A model generated the notes under the pieces. The model had not been told where the DNA came from, ran no database searches, and saw nothing but the letters and a program-made list of their open reading frames with translations. Both the position numbers and the translations under genes were made by a program. DNA of 64,000 bases from MWH-TA3 sp044353905 (GTDB lineage: Bacteria > Actinomycetota > Actinomycetes > Actinomycetales > Microbacteriaceae), in NCBI GenBank assembly GCA_044353905.1, contig JBILBA010000005.1:1-64000 (forward strand), written 5' to 3'. Of this stretch, positions 17,509 through 26,370 are shown one piece after another. Every line of letters starts with the position of its first letter. Position 1 is the first letter of the stretch.

Positions 17509-18834
17509 CTAGGCAACAAACGTGGCGAACAACCCCGTGACCAGTCCAAGCGAAGCGCCCCACACGATGACCTCGATGACGGTGCGTTGGAACCGGAATA
17601 GCGCGACCGCGGCGATGACCGCAATTGACACGCCGACCAAATCAACCGATTGGCCGGTAGGCACAAACACGTTCTGGGCGAACACCAACGCGAGGCTCAA
17701 CACGACACCGACGACAGCCGCGTTGATTGCGGTGAGTGGGCCGGCGAACGCCGTGCGATGCCGCGTTGCCTCGACGTAAGGGCCGCCGGCGAGGATGAAA
17801 AAGAATGACGGCAGGAAGGTGAACCAGGTCGCGACGATCGCCGCAAGAATCCCGGAAGCCCAGGAAGTACCCGAGCCGAGGAATTCTCCGCCGAAACCGC
17901 CGACAAAACCGACAAAGCTGACGAACATGATGAGTGGTCCCGGAGTCGTTTCACCGAGTGCGAGGCCGTCAACCATTTGCGTGGGCGTCGCCCAACCCGC
18001 GCTCACCGCACCGTGGAAAACGTAAGGCAACACCGCGTACGCGCCCCCAAACGTGAGAAGAGCGGCCCCGGAGAAGAACAGAGCCATCTCGACGAGGGAA
18101 CTGTCCGGACCAAGACTCAGCCACAGCGCTCCGACCGGCAACAGCCACGCGGCGAGCGATACGGCGATGGTCCGTGCCAGACGCCCGTTTGTTACTCGAG
18201 CATGCGGTGAGGTTGGCGTGGTGTCATCGATGATGGCCGGCCCACCGGAATCCGCGGTTGGCGTGTGCCCACTTCCACCGTCAAAAACGCGGGGTGCCAC
18301 GCGCGAACCGACAATGCCGATCACAACGGCGACCGCGAGGATGAGCGGAAACAGAGCACCCGAGATCAGCATGGCAATTGTCGACACGCCAGCAATCGCC
18401 CAGAGCACCGGATGACGAAGCGATCGCGAGCCGATGCGAAACACGGCGTGCGCGATGATCGCGATGACAACGGGTTTGATGGTGGCGAAGATCCCCGTCA
18501 CGATTGCCGTTTCCCCGAACGCGAGGTACAACCACGTGAGTGCGATGAGAATCACCAGCGACGGAAGAACGAACAAGGTCCCCGCGATGACACCACCGCG
18601 AACCCCGTGCATGAGCCACCCGATGTACGTGACGAGTTGTTGGGCCTCGGGGCCGGGCAGGACCATGCAGTAATTGAGGGCGTGCAGAAAACGTTTCTCT
18701 GAGATCCATCGCCGTTTGACGACAACCTCGTCATGCAGCATCGAGATTTGACCAGCCGGACCACCGAAACTGGTGAGACCGAGTTTCCACCAGTACCCGA
18801 GTGCATCGCGAAAAGGAATGGTCGGAGTGGTCAC
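17509..18834 (-). CDS. chrA: Chromate transporter family protein (two CHR domains)
   Basis: A 441-residue membrane protein with two tandem CHR domains. The first contains FGGPAGQISMLHDEVV and LPGPEAQQL; the second has the matching LTFGGAYAVLPYV and LGETTPGPLIMFVSFVGF. A hydrophilic loop of about 40 residues near the middle separates the halves. ChrA proteins export chromate or related oxyanions by a proton-coupled mechanism; the physiological substrate here is not determinable. It is 45 bases upstream of the desaturase gene on the same strand. Confidence 0.92.
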   Translation of the reverse strand: MTTPTIPFRDALGYWWKLGLTSFGGPAGQISMLHDEVVVKRRWISEKRFLHALNYCMVLPGPEAQQLVTYIGWLMHGVRGGVIAGTLFVLPSLVILIALTWLYLAFGETAIVTGIFATIKPVVIAIIAHAVFRIGSRSLRHPVLWAIAGVSTIAMLISGALFPLILAVAVVIGIVGSRVAPRVFDGGSGHTPTADSGGPAIIDDTTPTSPHARVTNGRLARTIAVSLAAWLLPVGALWLSLGPDSSLVEMALFFSGAALLTFGGAYAVLPYVFHGAVSAGWATPTQMVDGLALGETTPGPLIMFVSFVGFVGGFGGEFLGSGTSWASGILAAIVATWFTFLPSFFFILAGGPYVEATRHRTAFAGPLTAINAAVVGVVLSLALVFAQNVFVPTGQSVDLVGVSIAVIAAVALFRFQRTVIEVIVWGASLGLVTGLFATFVA

Positions 18835-18873
18835 GGTCTCAGTCTGACAGACCTACCCTGCACCGAACAGTCG

Positions 18874-19161
18874 CTAGACCGCGATTGACAACGTCACATC
18901 GACGATGTCGCCGACGGACAGTTTTTCGGGAAGTCGCACAGCGTTCTTGATGGGCACGAGGTACCCGCCGTCTTTCGGAAACAGTGACGTCGTCGCGGTC
19001 GTCGCACCCACCGTAACCGTAACTGGAATCACACCCCAGCCATATGTGACCATCGACGCTACCTCGGCGATTCTCGCCGCCTCGTCTTCGGGGACACGGA
19101 CAAAGTAAAACGGAGACGGACCGCGCCACTCGAACATGTCACCGGCGAAGTTAAGCTGCAT
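18874..19161 (-). CDS. DUF1905 domain protein
   Basis: A 95-residue single-domain protein matching the DUF1905 pattern: WRGPSPFYFVRVPEDEAA near the N-terminus, WGVIPVTVTVG, and PKDGGYLVPIKNAVR followed by LSVGDIVDVTLSI. The family is a small beta-barrel of unknown function, sometimes fused to YdeI-type domains. It lies between chrA and a small membrane-protein gene on the same strand. Confidence 0.8.
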   Translation of the reverse strand: MQLNFAGDMFEWRGPSPFYFVRVPEDEAARIAEVASMVTYGWGVIPVTVTVGATTATTSLFPKDGGYLVPIKNAVRLPEKLSVGDIVDVTLSIAV

Positions 19162-19209
19162 TTTTGGCGCTCACTTCACATCGTCGACGAACGTTGAGAC
19201 AGCCGAACC

Positions 19210-19506
19210 CTATGGGCGCTTCCGCATCTTTTCGGCCTCGGCGCGAATGTCCTCGTCGGTAATCGGCTTGGCACCGATGACCGTGTAGGCGTCCAGGTAA
19301 GCGAACATCACACCGATACCCATCCCGAACATAACCCACATGGGCCAGAAGTAGCCGGTCGGTGTCGTGAACCACCAAATACCAACGAGAATCGCATTGA
19401 CCGCGAGCGTGACGATGAGAAATTCTTTCGCGTCGCGCTTCTTTTTGAGGCTCTTTTTCGCGAGTTCGAGAAGAGCGGGATCGAGGGAATCATCTTTAGT
19501 AGCCAT
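19210..19506 (-). CDS. Small 2TM-domain membrane protein
   Basis: A 98-residue protein: a charged N-terminal helix (ALLELAKKSLKKKRDAKEF), two closely spaced membrane helices with a Trp-rich turn (WWFTTPTGYFWPMW), and a charged tail ending in EAEKMRKRP. The arrangement matches the 2TM domain found alone or next to histidine kinases in actinobacteria. The ATG at 19506 is preferred to a GTG two codons upstream. Function unknown. Confidence 0.65.
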   Translation of the reverse strand: MATKDDSLDPALLELAKKSLKKKRDAKEFLIVTLAVNAILVGIWWFTTPTGYFWPMWVMFGMGIGVMFAYLDAYTVIGAKPITDEDIRAEAEKMRKRP

Positions 19507-19554
19507 ACCCACAGGCTAACAGTGAGGCCCGTTGAGACGTAGATTGGATGCATC

Positions 19555-19995
19555 ATGACTCGCATCGACATTCGAATGGAATTGCCGCACGGCATCGACC
19601 GCGTGTGGGATCGCCTCACAGATTGGCAGTCCCATTCGGCGTGGATTCCCAACACCGTCGTGACCATTACAAAACAAACCAAGGGTCCGGGAACCGAGTT
19701 CGTCGGGATTACCCGAATTGGTCCACTTCGGCTCGACGACCCGATGACGGTCACCGAGTTTCAAGCGCCTACAGCGGGACGCGCTTCATGCACCATCATC
19801 AAGACGGGGTCGGTCCTCGGTGGCACCGCGGGTTTCACGTTGTCGGCAGTCGAAGCGTCCACCACGCGCCTCGACTGGTTTGAGGACATCTACCTCAAGC
19901 CCAAAGGCGTGTTTTGGTGGACCGCGCCGTTCATTCTTGCGATCGGCACGATCGCGTTCCGCTCAGCGCTGAAGGCGTTCGCGCGCACCCTTTAG
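19555..19995 (+). CDS. SRPBCC (polyketide cyclase/START-like) family protein
   Basis: A 146-residue protein with the helix-grip pattern: IDIRMELPHGIDRVWDRLTD at the N-terminus, central beta strands, and a C-terminal helix FRSALKAFARTL. Such proteins bind hydrophobic ligands; the ligand is unknown. The stop overlaps the convergent surface-protein gene by four bases. Confidence 0.78.
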   Translation: MTRIDIRMELPHGIDRVWDRLTDWQSHSAWIPNTVVTITKQTKGPGTEFVGITRIGPLRLDDPMTVTEFQAPTAGRASCTIIKTGSVLGGTAGFTLSAVEASTTRLDWFEDIYLKPKGVFWWTAPFILAIGTIAFRSALKAFARTL

Positions 19996-20543
19996 ATTCG
20001 CGCGTGTCGGCGACGAACCACGGACAGCGCGAGACCCACTGCACCCACGAGACCCCCGGCGAGAAGCGCATTGGTTGCGTCGGTGGTGCCTGTTTGGGCG
20101 AGAGGTTCCGTATCGTCTTCGCCACCACTGGACGGCGCTTCGTTCCAGAACCTGATGGTGAAGCTCGTCTCGGCTGGGGAGGTGTTGTAGCCGCCCACTT
20201 CGGCAGTGCCGCGAACTGGGATCGTTACGGTGTATTGCTCATTAGCGTCCGTTCCGACGTAGGCCTGAAAAATCCAGCCGGACGGATCATCGCGAACGGA
20301 GTGAAATTCACAGTTCAGAATGTGGACCGTGACGGTTTGTTCTTCGGTGCCGCCAAAATTCTCAACGTACGACGAATACCAAATCTCTGGACGTGGATCG
20401 GTGTCCTCGTAGGGCGGGCCCTGCGTCTGGTTACAGTCGATGGTGTAGTCCGCGTCCGCATGAGCGGGAGTGGCAACGGCAACGCTAAACAGCCCTGCGA
20501 GTAATGCTGCGGATAGGGCGAACGAGCGTCGAATCGCATTCAT
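19992..20543 (-). CDS. Secreted, sortase-type cell-wall protein with LAQTG motif
   Basis: A 183-residue protein with a Sec signal (RRSFALSAALLAGLFSVAVATPAHA), an exported Cys-containing beta-rich region (TIDCN and LNCEF can form a disulphide), an acidic linker SSGGEDDTEP, the sortase-like motif LAQTG, a hydrophobic segment and the basic tail RRRHARI. LAxTG motifs are recognised by class E sortases in actinobacteria. No sortase gene is in the window. The ATG at 20543 is chosen because it starts the signal peptide; an upstream in-frame start would add nine residues. Confidence 0.8.
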   Translation of the reverse strand: MNAIRRSFALSAALLAGLFSVAVATPAHADADYTIDCNQTQGPPYEDTDPRPEIWYSSYVENFGGTEEQTVTVHILNCEFHSVRDDPSGWIFQAYVGTDANEQYTVTIPVRGTAEVGGYNTSPAETSFTIRFWNEAPSSGGEDDTEPLAQTGTTDATNALLAGGLVGAVGLALSVVRRRHARI

Positions 20544-20624
20544 AGTGAGAGCCAATCGTTGAAGGGACAAACAAACTTTACTCTCCGAACGCTACACCCT
20601 CGCAGGATGGGCAGTTAGCCAGCG

Positions 20625-21002
20625 TTATTTGACGGGTTCGCCGAAAGCGTTGGGTCCGGGCTCGCTGTCCTTCAGGAATTGAATGAAGAGCACAATCCAT
20701 CCGACAATCGGGAGAAGGACGAAGAGATAGTACGTTCCCTTGCGCCCGACGTCGTGTAGTCGTCGCACGGACAACGCAATCGACGGAACGAGAATGGCGA
20801 GCTGCCAGAGATTCGACGGCAGGGAGGATTGCGGGAACGACATTCCGTCAAGAACGACCGTCGTCCCTGGCCAAACAGCACCAATCACAACGCTGACGAG
20901 AGTCGTGAACAAGACCGCGTACCAAAATTCACTGCGTCGCGCACGTCCGCTGAACGTGGCGTACTTTGAGAAAAAGCTCGAGATGGCTGCGCCGAATGAC
21001 AT
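20625..21002 (-). CDS. DUF805 membrane protein
   Basis: A 125-residue protein with the DUF805 signatures FSGRARRSEFWYAVLF and ALSVRRLHDVGRKGTYYLF and a C-terminal SEPGPNAFGEPV. It has three to four membrane segments and no known function. The reading frame continues to 21101, but the ATG at 21002 gives the normal DUF805 start MSFGAAI. Confidence 0.85.
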   Translation of the reverse strand: MSFGAAISSFFSKYATFSGRARRSEFWYAVLFTTLVSVVIGAVWPGTTVVLDGMSFPQSSLPSNLWQLAILVPSIALSVRRLHDVGRKGTYYLFVLLPIVGWIVLFIQFLKDSEPGPNAFGEPVK

Positions 21003-21135
21003 GGGGTTTCCTAACGTTTGGTGTGCTTGTGCTCTGCGTAACTGCCGAGCATGTCCCACGATACCCCTCCCGCCTAGGGAGAAGATCGACCTAGAGCCCA
21101 TAACAGCAATTCACGCCATAGGAGGCGCTTGCGAA

Positions 21136-21861
21136 TCACGCTGCGCTGACACCCAGCAACGAGCCAACAAGGTACGTTGCTACGACCGCGATTGAGCCGA
21201 AAAGCAACTGGCGAATTGCGTTTCTCCACCACGATTTGCGGGTGAAAAAGGCTGCAATGCCGCCGGCAACGAGCAGACCTATTCCGCCAACTGCGAGTCC
21301 TAATGCCAGCGATTCAAAACCCAAAGCATAAGGAATTAGCGGAACAAACGCCCCGCTGGAAAACATTGCGAACGAAGAGACGGCGGCAATCCACGGGGAT
21401 GGCTTCGAATCCGGGTTAACGCCCAACTCCTGAGCGATGTGGATTTTGGCTGCTTGCTCTGCATTTTCGTGGACCTGAGAAGCCGCGGCTTTTGCGGTCG
21501 TTTCCGTCATGCCCATCTGGATGAAATTGAGAACCAACTCGTTCTGTTCTCCTGCGGGATTTCGCGTGTGCGCCTTGCGTTCGACGTCGAGTTCCGAGTC
21601 AATTTGCTCGTTGGCCGTCTTCACCGAAGCAAATTCACCCAAGGCCATCGAGAACGCGCCCGCCACTAAACCCGCGACACCGGTCACGACAATTATTCGA
21701 GCACTCGCACCAGCAGCACCAACACCGGCGATCAACGCGATGTTGGACACCAACCCGTCCATGGCTCCAAAAACGGAAGCCCGCAGCCAGCCACCGGCGA
21801 GATTCGGGTGGGTGTGGTCGTACTCGTGAGGGTCAGAGCCCTTTAGCTGCGGTGAATTCAC
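21136..21861 (-). CDS. VIT1/CCC1 family iron/manganese transporter
   Basis: A 241-residue protein with the family N-terminal motif HPNLAGGWLRASVFGAMDGL, followed by a paired membrane hairpin, a cytoplasmic Glu-rich metal-binding segment (EQIDSELDVERKAH and neighbouring helices) and three C-terminal membrane segments. The family moves Fe2+ or Mn2+ across the membrane. The gene is visibly richer in A+T than flanking genes on either side of the 21-22.4 kb interval. Confidence 0.88.
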   Translation of the reverse strand: MNSPQLKGSDPHEYDHTHPNLAGGWLRASVFGAMDGLVSNIALIAGVGAAGASARIIVVTGVAGLVAGAFSMALGEFASVKTANEQIDSELDVERKAHTRNPAGEQNELVLNFIQMGMTETTAKAAASQVHENAEQAAKIHIAQELGVNPDSKPSPWIAAVSSFAMFSSGAFVPLIPYALGFESLALGLAVGGIGLLVAGGIAAFFTRKSWWRNAIRQLLFGSIAVVATYLVGSLLGVSAA

Positions 21862-21985
21862 AATTCATTCTCGTTCGTGTGGCGAGTTAAATCCCCGCAA
21901 CGATGGGCTTGGTGCTCAACGTGTGGATGTGACCTGCCGAATGGTCGGGGTGGGTACGTGGCAAACCAACCCGTCGCCATCCTAT

Positions 21986-22330
21986 CTATTTGCCAGAACT
22001 CACGAGGTTTTCGTTTCTGGACTGAATCTTCTTTTGGCGACGACGGAAAACGATGTAGGTCAACACAAACATCGCTAAGGCAATAACCGCAATCCACATA
22101 TACAACTGCGCAAATTGCGGACCGCTCCCGCCTTGACCAGAGAGTTCGAACGAGAGAAACAGGGAGACCCCACAAATGGATGCAAAGATCACGAAAGACA
22201 CGATTGCTGACCATGTTCTGCCGAACAAAAGCAGCCACACAAGAAGTCCCACAGGGATTAACAGAAGGATTACCAAACTTAAGTCCAAAATCCACACCTT
22301 TCCGCTCAACAGTGAAATCTGTCTGACCAC
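21986..22330 (-). CDS. Hypothetical small membrane protein
   Basis: A 114-residue frame with three hydrophobic segments and a basic C-terminal tail (FRRRQKKIQSRNE). A better ribosome-binding site (GGAAAGG) stands before a TTG at 22288, which would give a 100-residue product starting directly in the first membrane helix. I do not recognise a family. Its base composition is A+T-rich like the adjacent VIT1-like gene. A longer overlapping frame (21858-22469) looks non-coding. Confidence 0.45.
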   Translation of the reverse strand: MVRQISLLSGKVWILDLSLVILLLIPVGLLVWLLLFGRTWSAIVSFVIFASICGVSLFLSFELSGQGGSGPQFAQLYMWIAVIALAMFVLTYIVFRRRQKKIQSRNENLVSSGK

Positions 22331-22354
22331 TTAAATCTATTGCCACACAAACGA

Positions 22355-22379
22355 AAAATCCCGCCTCCACCGGGAGGCA
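22355..22379 (-). terminator. Rho-independent terminator of ssrA
   Basis: On the minus strand a GCCTCC/GGAGGC hairpin with a four-base loop is followed closely by GGGATTTTT, about 55 bases beyond the mature 3' end of tmRNA. Orientation and spacing fit termination of the ssrA transcript. Confidence 0.7.
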
Positions 22380-22435
22380 TTTCTGCTTCTCGATAAAGGC
22401 GGGTCGAGCCGATCGTGTGGAATATGACTTGCCTA

Positions 22436-22810
22436 TGGTGGAGATGGGGGGAATTGAACCCCCGTCCAATACGAACAGTCGGAATCTTCTACGGGTGTAG
22501 TCAGTGAAGACGCTTTACTCGGCCCCGACCTTTGTCACTAACACCTAAGTCGACGAGCCCAGTATCAGTAAATGTCCCGCGAACCCCTGACACACAAGTT
22601 CGTAGCAAGCCCTCTAAATGGCGCCAGGATCCGAGCCGAAGGCGGAACTCGGTCTGACGGACTTCGATGGCGGCTTATTAGGCAGCGAGAGCGAAGTCGG
22701 TGCGCTTTGCGTTGGCACCTATTGGTTTGCAAGGGGCGTTTACGAGATAACCCTGCATCCTCGACCCGCTTCTTTCCGGCTTAGACGCACTGTCGAAACC
22801 GATCATCCCC
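22436..22810 (-). ncRNA. ssrA: Transfer-messenger RNA (tmRNA)
   Basis: The 5' end GGGGATGATCGGTTTCGACAG pairs with the 3' acceptor strand CATCTCC before ACCA, and the tRNA-like T-arm (GACGGGGGTTCAATTCCCCC) is intact. The tag reading frame (22678-22716) encodes ANAKRTDFALAA followed by TAA, the actinobacterial-type proteolysis tag. With SmpB, encoded immediately upstream, it rescues stalled ribosomes. CCA is genome-encoded. It is 375 nucleotides long. Confidence 0.96.
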
Positions 22811-22899
22811 ATGATGGGAGGCGAGTCACATTCCACACTGTTGAGTTATCAAAACCCTTTCGGGTGCTACACGAGTATAGAACGCAGTTCTGACGTGCG

Positions 22900-23376
22900 T
22901 TATTCCCCGCGCAGTCGTTTCGACTTCATCGCGCGCTCGGCCTCGCGCTTGTCTTCCTTTTCACGCAGGGTGTGACGCTTGTCGTAGTCCTTTTTACCCT
23001 TGGCGATGGCGAGTTCGACCTTGGCTCGGCCGTCCTTGAAATAGATTTTCAACGGAACGAGCGTGTACCCGCCGTCGTGAATGCGATGCGAAATCTTGAT
23101 GATCTCGGCGCGGTGCAGCAACAACTTGCGCTTGCGGCGGGTTGCGTGGTTGGTCCATGTGCCCTGCGTGTACTCGGGGATGTGAACGGACTCCATCCAC
23201 ATTTCGCCGTCGACAATCTGGGCCCAGCCGTCAACGAGTGACGCCTTGCCCAACCGCAACGCCTTGACCTCGGTACCGACGAGTGCGAGGCCACACTCGA
23301 ACGTGTCCTCGATGTGGTAATCGTGGCGCGCCTTGCGGTTCGTCGCAACGACTTTTTCGCCGAGTTCCTTTGGCAT
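22900..23376 (-). CDS. smpB: SsrA-binding protein
   Basis: A 158-residue protein that binds tmRNA and delivers it to stalled ribosomes. Motifs include NRKARHDYHIEDTFECGL, GTEVKALRLGKASLVDGWA, HIPEYTQGTW and the basic C-terminal tail rich in Lys/Arg from KKDYDKRHTLREKE. It lies 89 bases before ssrA on the same strand, at the end of the prfB-ftsE-ftsX-smpB cluster. Confidence 0.96.
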   Translation of the reverse strand: MPKELGEKVVATNRKARHDYHIEDTFECGLALVGTEVKALRLGKASLVDGWAQIVDGEMWMESVHIPEYTQGTWTNHATRRKRKLLLHRAEIIKISHRIHDGGYTLVPLKIYFKDGRAKVELAIAKGKKDYDKRHTLREKEDKREAERAMKSKRLRGE

Positions 23377-23432
23377 GGCGCACCCCCTTTCCGGTCATCT
23401 GGTGAGTCCAAGCCCTCCAGTTTACATCCGGG

Positions 23433-24347
23433 TTAGACGCGAAGGTAACGGGAAATGGCGATGTACGCGCTGGTGGCCGCGAGAACCGCGCCGGCGAGGA
23501 GCAATCCGGGGAACACAATCCACACCTCAGAGAGCGTGACAAACGACGTTGTCGGCAACGCGGTGGCCAAGTACCCGTCGACAAAGAACACAACGATTCC
23601 TGCAATCGCGCCACACGCAAGGACCGAACCGATCGTCGCAGCGACCACGCCCTCGAGGATAAACGGCGTTTGGATGTACCAGTTGGATGCGCCGACAAGA
23701 CGCATAATTGCGAGCTCGCGGCGACGCGAGAATGCCGAGAGTCGGATCGTCGTCGCGATGAGCAGCGCGGCGGCAACGAGCATCAGCACGGCAACGCCCA
23801 CCGCGGTCAGACTCGCGGCGTTGAGCATCGAGAAAATTCCGTCGAGATACGAGCGCTGGTCAATGACCGACTCGACACCACTCATGCCACCCAACGCCTC
23901 GAAGACGAGGGCGGACTGGGTGGGGTCCTTCAGGTTCACCCAAAACGTTTGGGGCAACAGGTCGGGAGTGACCAGGTCAACGACCGGGCTCCCCTTGAAT
24001 TGTTCAGTGAAATTCTTGTACGCGTCCTCGTGGTTTTCGAAGTACCACTTGTCGATGTACGGCGTGAGGGTGTCCGACTCTAGCTGCGCTTCGACCGCGG
24101 CGATTTGCTCGGCACTCGCCTCTTGTTGGTCACACGCTCCGAGAGTCGAATACTGCGTGCACAAATAGACAGCGACCTGGGCCTTGTCGTACCAATACGA
24201 CTTCATGTTGCCGATTTGCAATTGCAACAGTGCAGCCGACCCCACGAATGTCAGTGACACCAGGGTGACCAGGACGACGGACACGACCATCGAGATATTG
24301 CGTCGAACACCGTTCCAGGCCTCGATGAAGACGAAGCTCAGTTTCAT
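23433..24347 (-). CDS. ftsX: Cell-division ABC transporter permease FtsX
   Basis: A 304-residue type-VII-like ABC permease: one N-terminal membrane helix, a large extracytoplasmic domain (about residues 45-180) with two cysteines (LCTQ, ACDQ), and three C-terminal helices forming the FtsX domain (ELAIMRLVGASNWYIQTPF). With FtsE it controls peptidoglycan hydrolases (RipC type in actinobacteria) at the septum. Its start overlaps the ftsE stop by four bases. Confidence 0.95.
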   Translation of the reverse strand: MKLSFVFIEAWNGVRRNISMVVSVVLVTLVSLTFVGSAALLQLQIGNMKSYWYDKAQVAVYLCTQYSTLGACDQQEASAEQIAAVEAQLESDTLTPYIDKWYFENHEDAYKNFTEQFKGSPVVDLVTPDLLPQTFWVNLKDPTQSALVFEALGGMSGVESVIDQRSYLDGIFSMLNAASLTAVGVAVLMLVAAALLIATTIRLSAFSRRRELAIMRLVGASNWYIQTPFILEGVVAATIGSVLACGAIAGIVVFFVDGYLATALPTTSFVTLSEVWIVFPGLLLAGAVLAATSAYIAISRYLRV

Positions 24348-25198
24348 AGCGGGTCTTCTTCGAGTCGATCGAGGTAGCTCAGGTCGACCGCTTCGCTCGT
24401 CGGTGTCATCGGGTCGAATGCCGGGATTGGATCGAAGTCGAGCGGCTCGATCGCGATTGGCTGAGAGTCGGCACGTGTCGGCATCTCGTCCTCGACGATG
24501 ACAATCGGGTTGGCCCGTGTGAGGTACTGCCCACCCGCCTCGTCACGGATGATTCGCCCGTCGCTCAGTTCGACCACGCGACGCTTCATGTCGTTGACAA
24601 TCGCGGTGTCGTGGGTCGCCATGAGGACCGTGGTTCCGGCGGCGTTGATGTTGCGCAACACATCCATGATTCCGGCGGAGGTCGATGGGTCGAGGTTTCC
24701 GGTCGGTTCGTCGGCCAGCAGGATTGCGGGTTTGTTCACCACCGCGCGTGCGATTGCGACGCGCTGTTGTTCACCACCGGACAGTTCGTGTGGAAGCCGG
24801 TTTTCCTTGTTGCCCAAGCCGACGAGCCCGAGGACCTCGGGAACGGCATCGTGAATGTAGGCCTCGCTCTGACCGAGAACGCGGAGCGCGAACGCGACGT
24901 TGTCGAACACCGTCTTGGTCGGCAACAGGCGGAAGTCCTGGAAAACCACTCCGAGGTTTCGGCGATACGCCGGCACCTTGCGATTCGACAAACGCCCGAG
25001 GTCTTGGCCGAGGACGTGAATCAGTCCGGTCGAAGAGCGCTCCTCGCGCAGAATGAGCCGCAGGAACGAGGACTTGCCGCTCCCCGAGGCGCCGACGAGG
25101 AAAACGAACTCCCCTGGCTTTACCTCAAGGGTCGCTTCGTGCAAGGCGGGTCGGTTTCCCGACTTGTAGACCTTGGACACACCATCGAAACGAATCAT
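24344..25198 (-). CDS. ftsE: Cell-division ATP-binding protein FtsE with C-terminal extension
   Basis: A 284-residue ABC ATPase: Walker A GASGSGKSS near residue 37, signature LSGGEQQR near 139, Walker B ILLADEPTGNLD near 158. It works with FtsX at the divisome. Typical FtsE proteins are about 229 residues; here roughly 55 extra residues rich in Asp, Glu and Pro follow the domain (from about ANPIVIVEDEMP to DRLEEDPL). The extension may contact other division proteins, but that is speculation. Confidence 0.95.
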   Translation of the reverse strand: MIRFDGVSKVYKSGNRPALHEATLEVKPGEFVFLVGASGSGKSSFLRLILREERSSTGLIHVLGQDLGRLSNRKVPAYRRNLGVVFQDFRLLPTKTVFDNVAFALRVLGQSEAYIHDAVPEVLGLVGLGNKENRLPHELSGGEQQRVAIARAVVNKPAILLADEPTGNLDPSTSAGIMDVLRNINAAGTTVLMATHDTAIVNDMKRRVVELSDGRIIRDEAGGQYLTRANPIVIVEDEMPTRADSQPIAIEPLDFDPIPAFDPMTPTSEAVDLSYLDRLEEDPL

Positions 25199-25251
25199 CG
25201 GCTTCAGCCTATGCGCGGGCTTTCACCCAACGCGGAGCGACACTCGCCCGA

Positions 25252-26358
25252 CTAGTGCGTCTTCTGTTTGCGGTGTCGAATACCCGCCGCGATAAACCCG
25301 TCGAGATCACCGTCGAACACCGCTTGCGGGCTGTTGACCTCGTGGTTCGTGCGAAGGTCCTTGACCATTTGGTAGGGCGCGAGGACATACGAGCGCATCT
25401 GGTCACCCCACGACGCCGTGATCACCCCCGCGAGTTCCTTCTTTTTCTTTGCTTCTTCTTCCTTTTGGATGAGCAGCAGGCGACTCTGCAACACCCGCAG
25501 AGCCGCGGCACGGTTTTGAATCTGGCTCTTCTCGTTCTGGCACGACACAACGGTTCCCGTCGGCAAGTGAGTGATGCGCACCGCCGAGTCGGTCGTGTTG
25601 ACCGACTGGCCGCCAGGGCCAGACGAGCGGAAAACGTCGACCCGGATGTCGGAGTCGGGAATGTCGATCACTTCGGTCGCTGCCAAGAGAGGCACCACTT
25701 CGACCGCGGCGAAAGATGTCTGTCGCTTTCCCGCTGAGTTGAACGGGCTCATCCGAACAAGACGGTGTGTTCCGGCCTCGACCGACAACGTTCCAAACGC
25801 GAACGGGGCATCAACTTCGAACGTCGCGCTCTTGATTCCCGCTTCTTCGGCGTAGGACGTGTCCAACACTCGAACCGAGTATTTGTGTTGTTCCGCCCAG
25901 CGCAGATACATCCGCAACAGCATCTCGGCAAAGTCCGCCGCGTCGACGCCACCCGCACCGGACCGGATCGTGACAATCGCCGGCAAGGGGTCGTACTCGC
26001 CGTCAAGAAGTGTCTGGACTTCTAACGTCCCAATCACCGACTCGAGGGAAGCGAGTTCGTTGAGCACCTCGGTCGCCGAATCGTCGTCGCCGGCCTCTTT
26101 CGCCATGTCGAGAAGAACATCGAGATCGTCCAGGCGTTGCTGCACATCGTTCACCAGGTCGCGCTGGGTCTGAGCGTGCGACAGAGCGCTCGTTACCGCC
26201 TGGGCCGACGCCTGATCGTCCCACAGGTCTGTCGCGCCGGCCTTTTCAGAGAGCTCGGCGATGCGCTTCGTGAGTTCGGGCAAATCGACGACACTGACGA
26301 TGTCCGCGAACGACGAGCGAAGTGCCGCGATGCGGTCGGAAACGTCCAACGAAATCAT
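25252..26358 (-). CDS. prfB: Peptide chain release factor 2
   Basis: A 368-residue class-I release factor recognising UGA/UAA. The SPF codon-recognition tripeptide is near residue 203 (RMSPFN) and the catalytic GGQ in SSGPGGQSVN near 247. The frame is continuous from the ATG at 26358, so the programmed +1 frameshift site of many prfB genes is absent, as is usual in actinobacteria. It heads the conserved prfB-ftsE-ftsX-smpB order. Confidence 0.97.
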   Translation of the reverse strand: MISLDVSDRIAALRSSFADIVSVVDLPELTKRIAELSEKAGATDLWDDQASAQAVTSALSHAQTQRDLVNDVQQRLDDLDVLLDMAKEAGDDDSATEVLNELASLESVIGTLEVQTLLDGEYDPLPAIVTIRSGAGGVDAADFAEMLLRMYLRWAEQHKYSVRVLDTSYAEEAGIKSATFEVDAPFAFGTLSVEAGTHRLVRMSPFNSAGKRQTSFAAVEVVPLLAATEVIDIPDSDIRVDVFRSSGPGGQSVNTTDSAVRITHLPTGTVVSCQNEKSQIQNRAAALRVLQSRLLLIQKEEEAKKKKELAGVITASWGDQMRSYVLAPYQMVKDLRTNHEVNSPQAVFDGDLDGFIAAGIRHRKQKTH

Positions 26359-26370
26359 GAGATTTCCAGA

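Noticed and set aside
21858..22469. A 203-residue frame between the VIT1-like gene and ssrA
   Set aside because: It runs into the tmRNA 3' end and overlaps the more plausible small membrane-protein frame; composition is not protein-like.
22618..22893. Open frames across the tmRNA gene
   Set aside because: They are antisense to a clearly structured tmRNA and its promoter.
25252..26358. Programmed frameshift in prfB
   Set aside because: The frame is continuous from the ATG; no in-frame TGA with an upstream Shine-Dalgarno-like site interrupts it.
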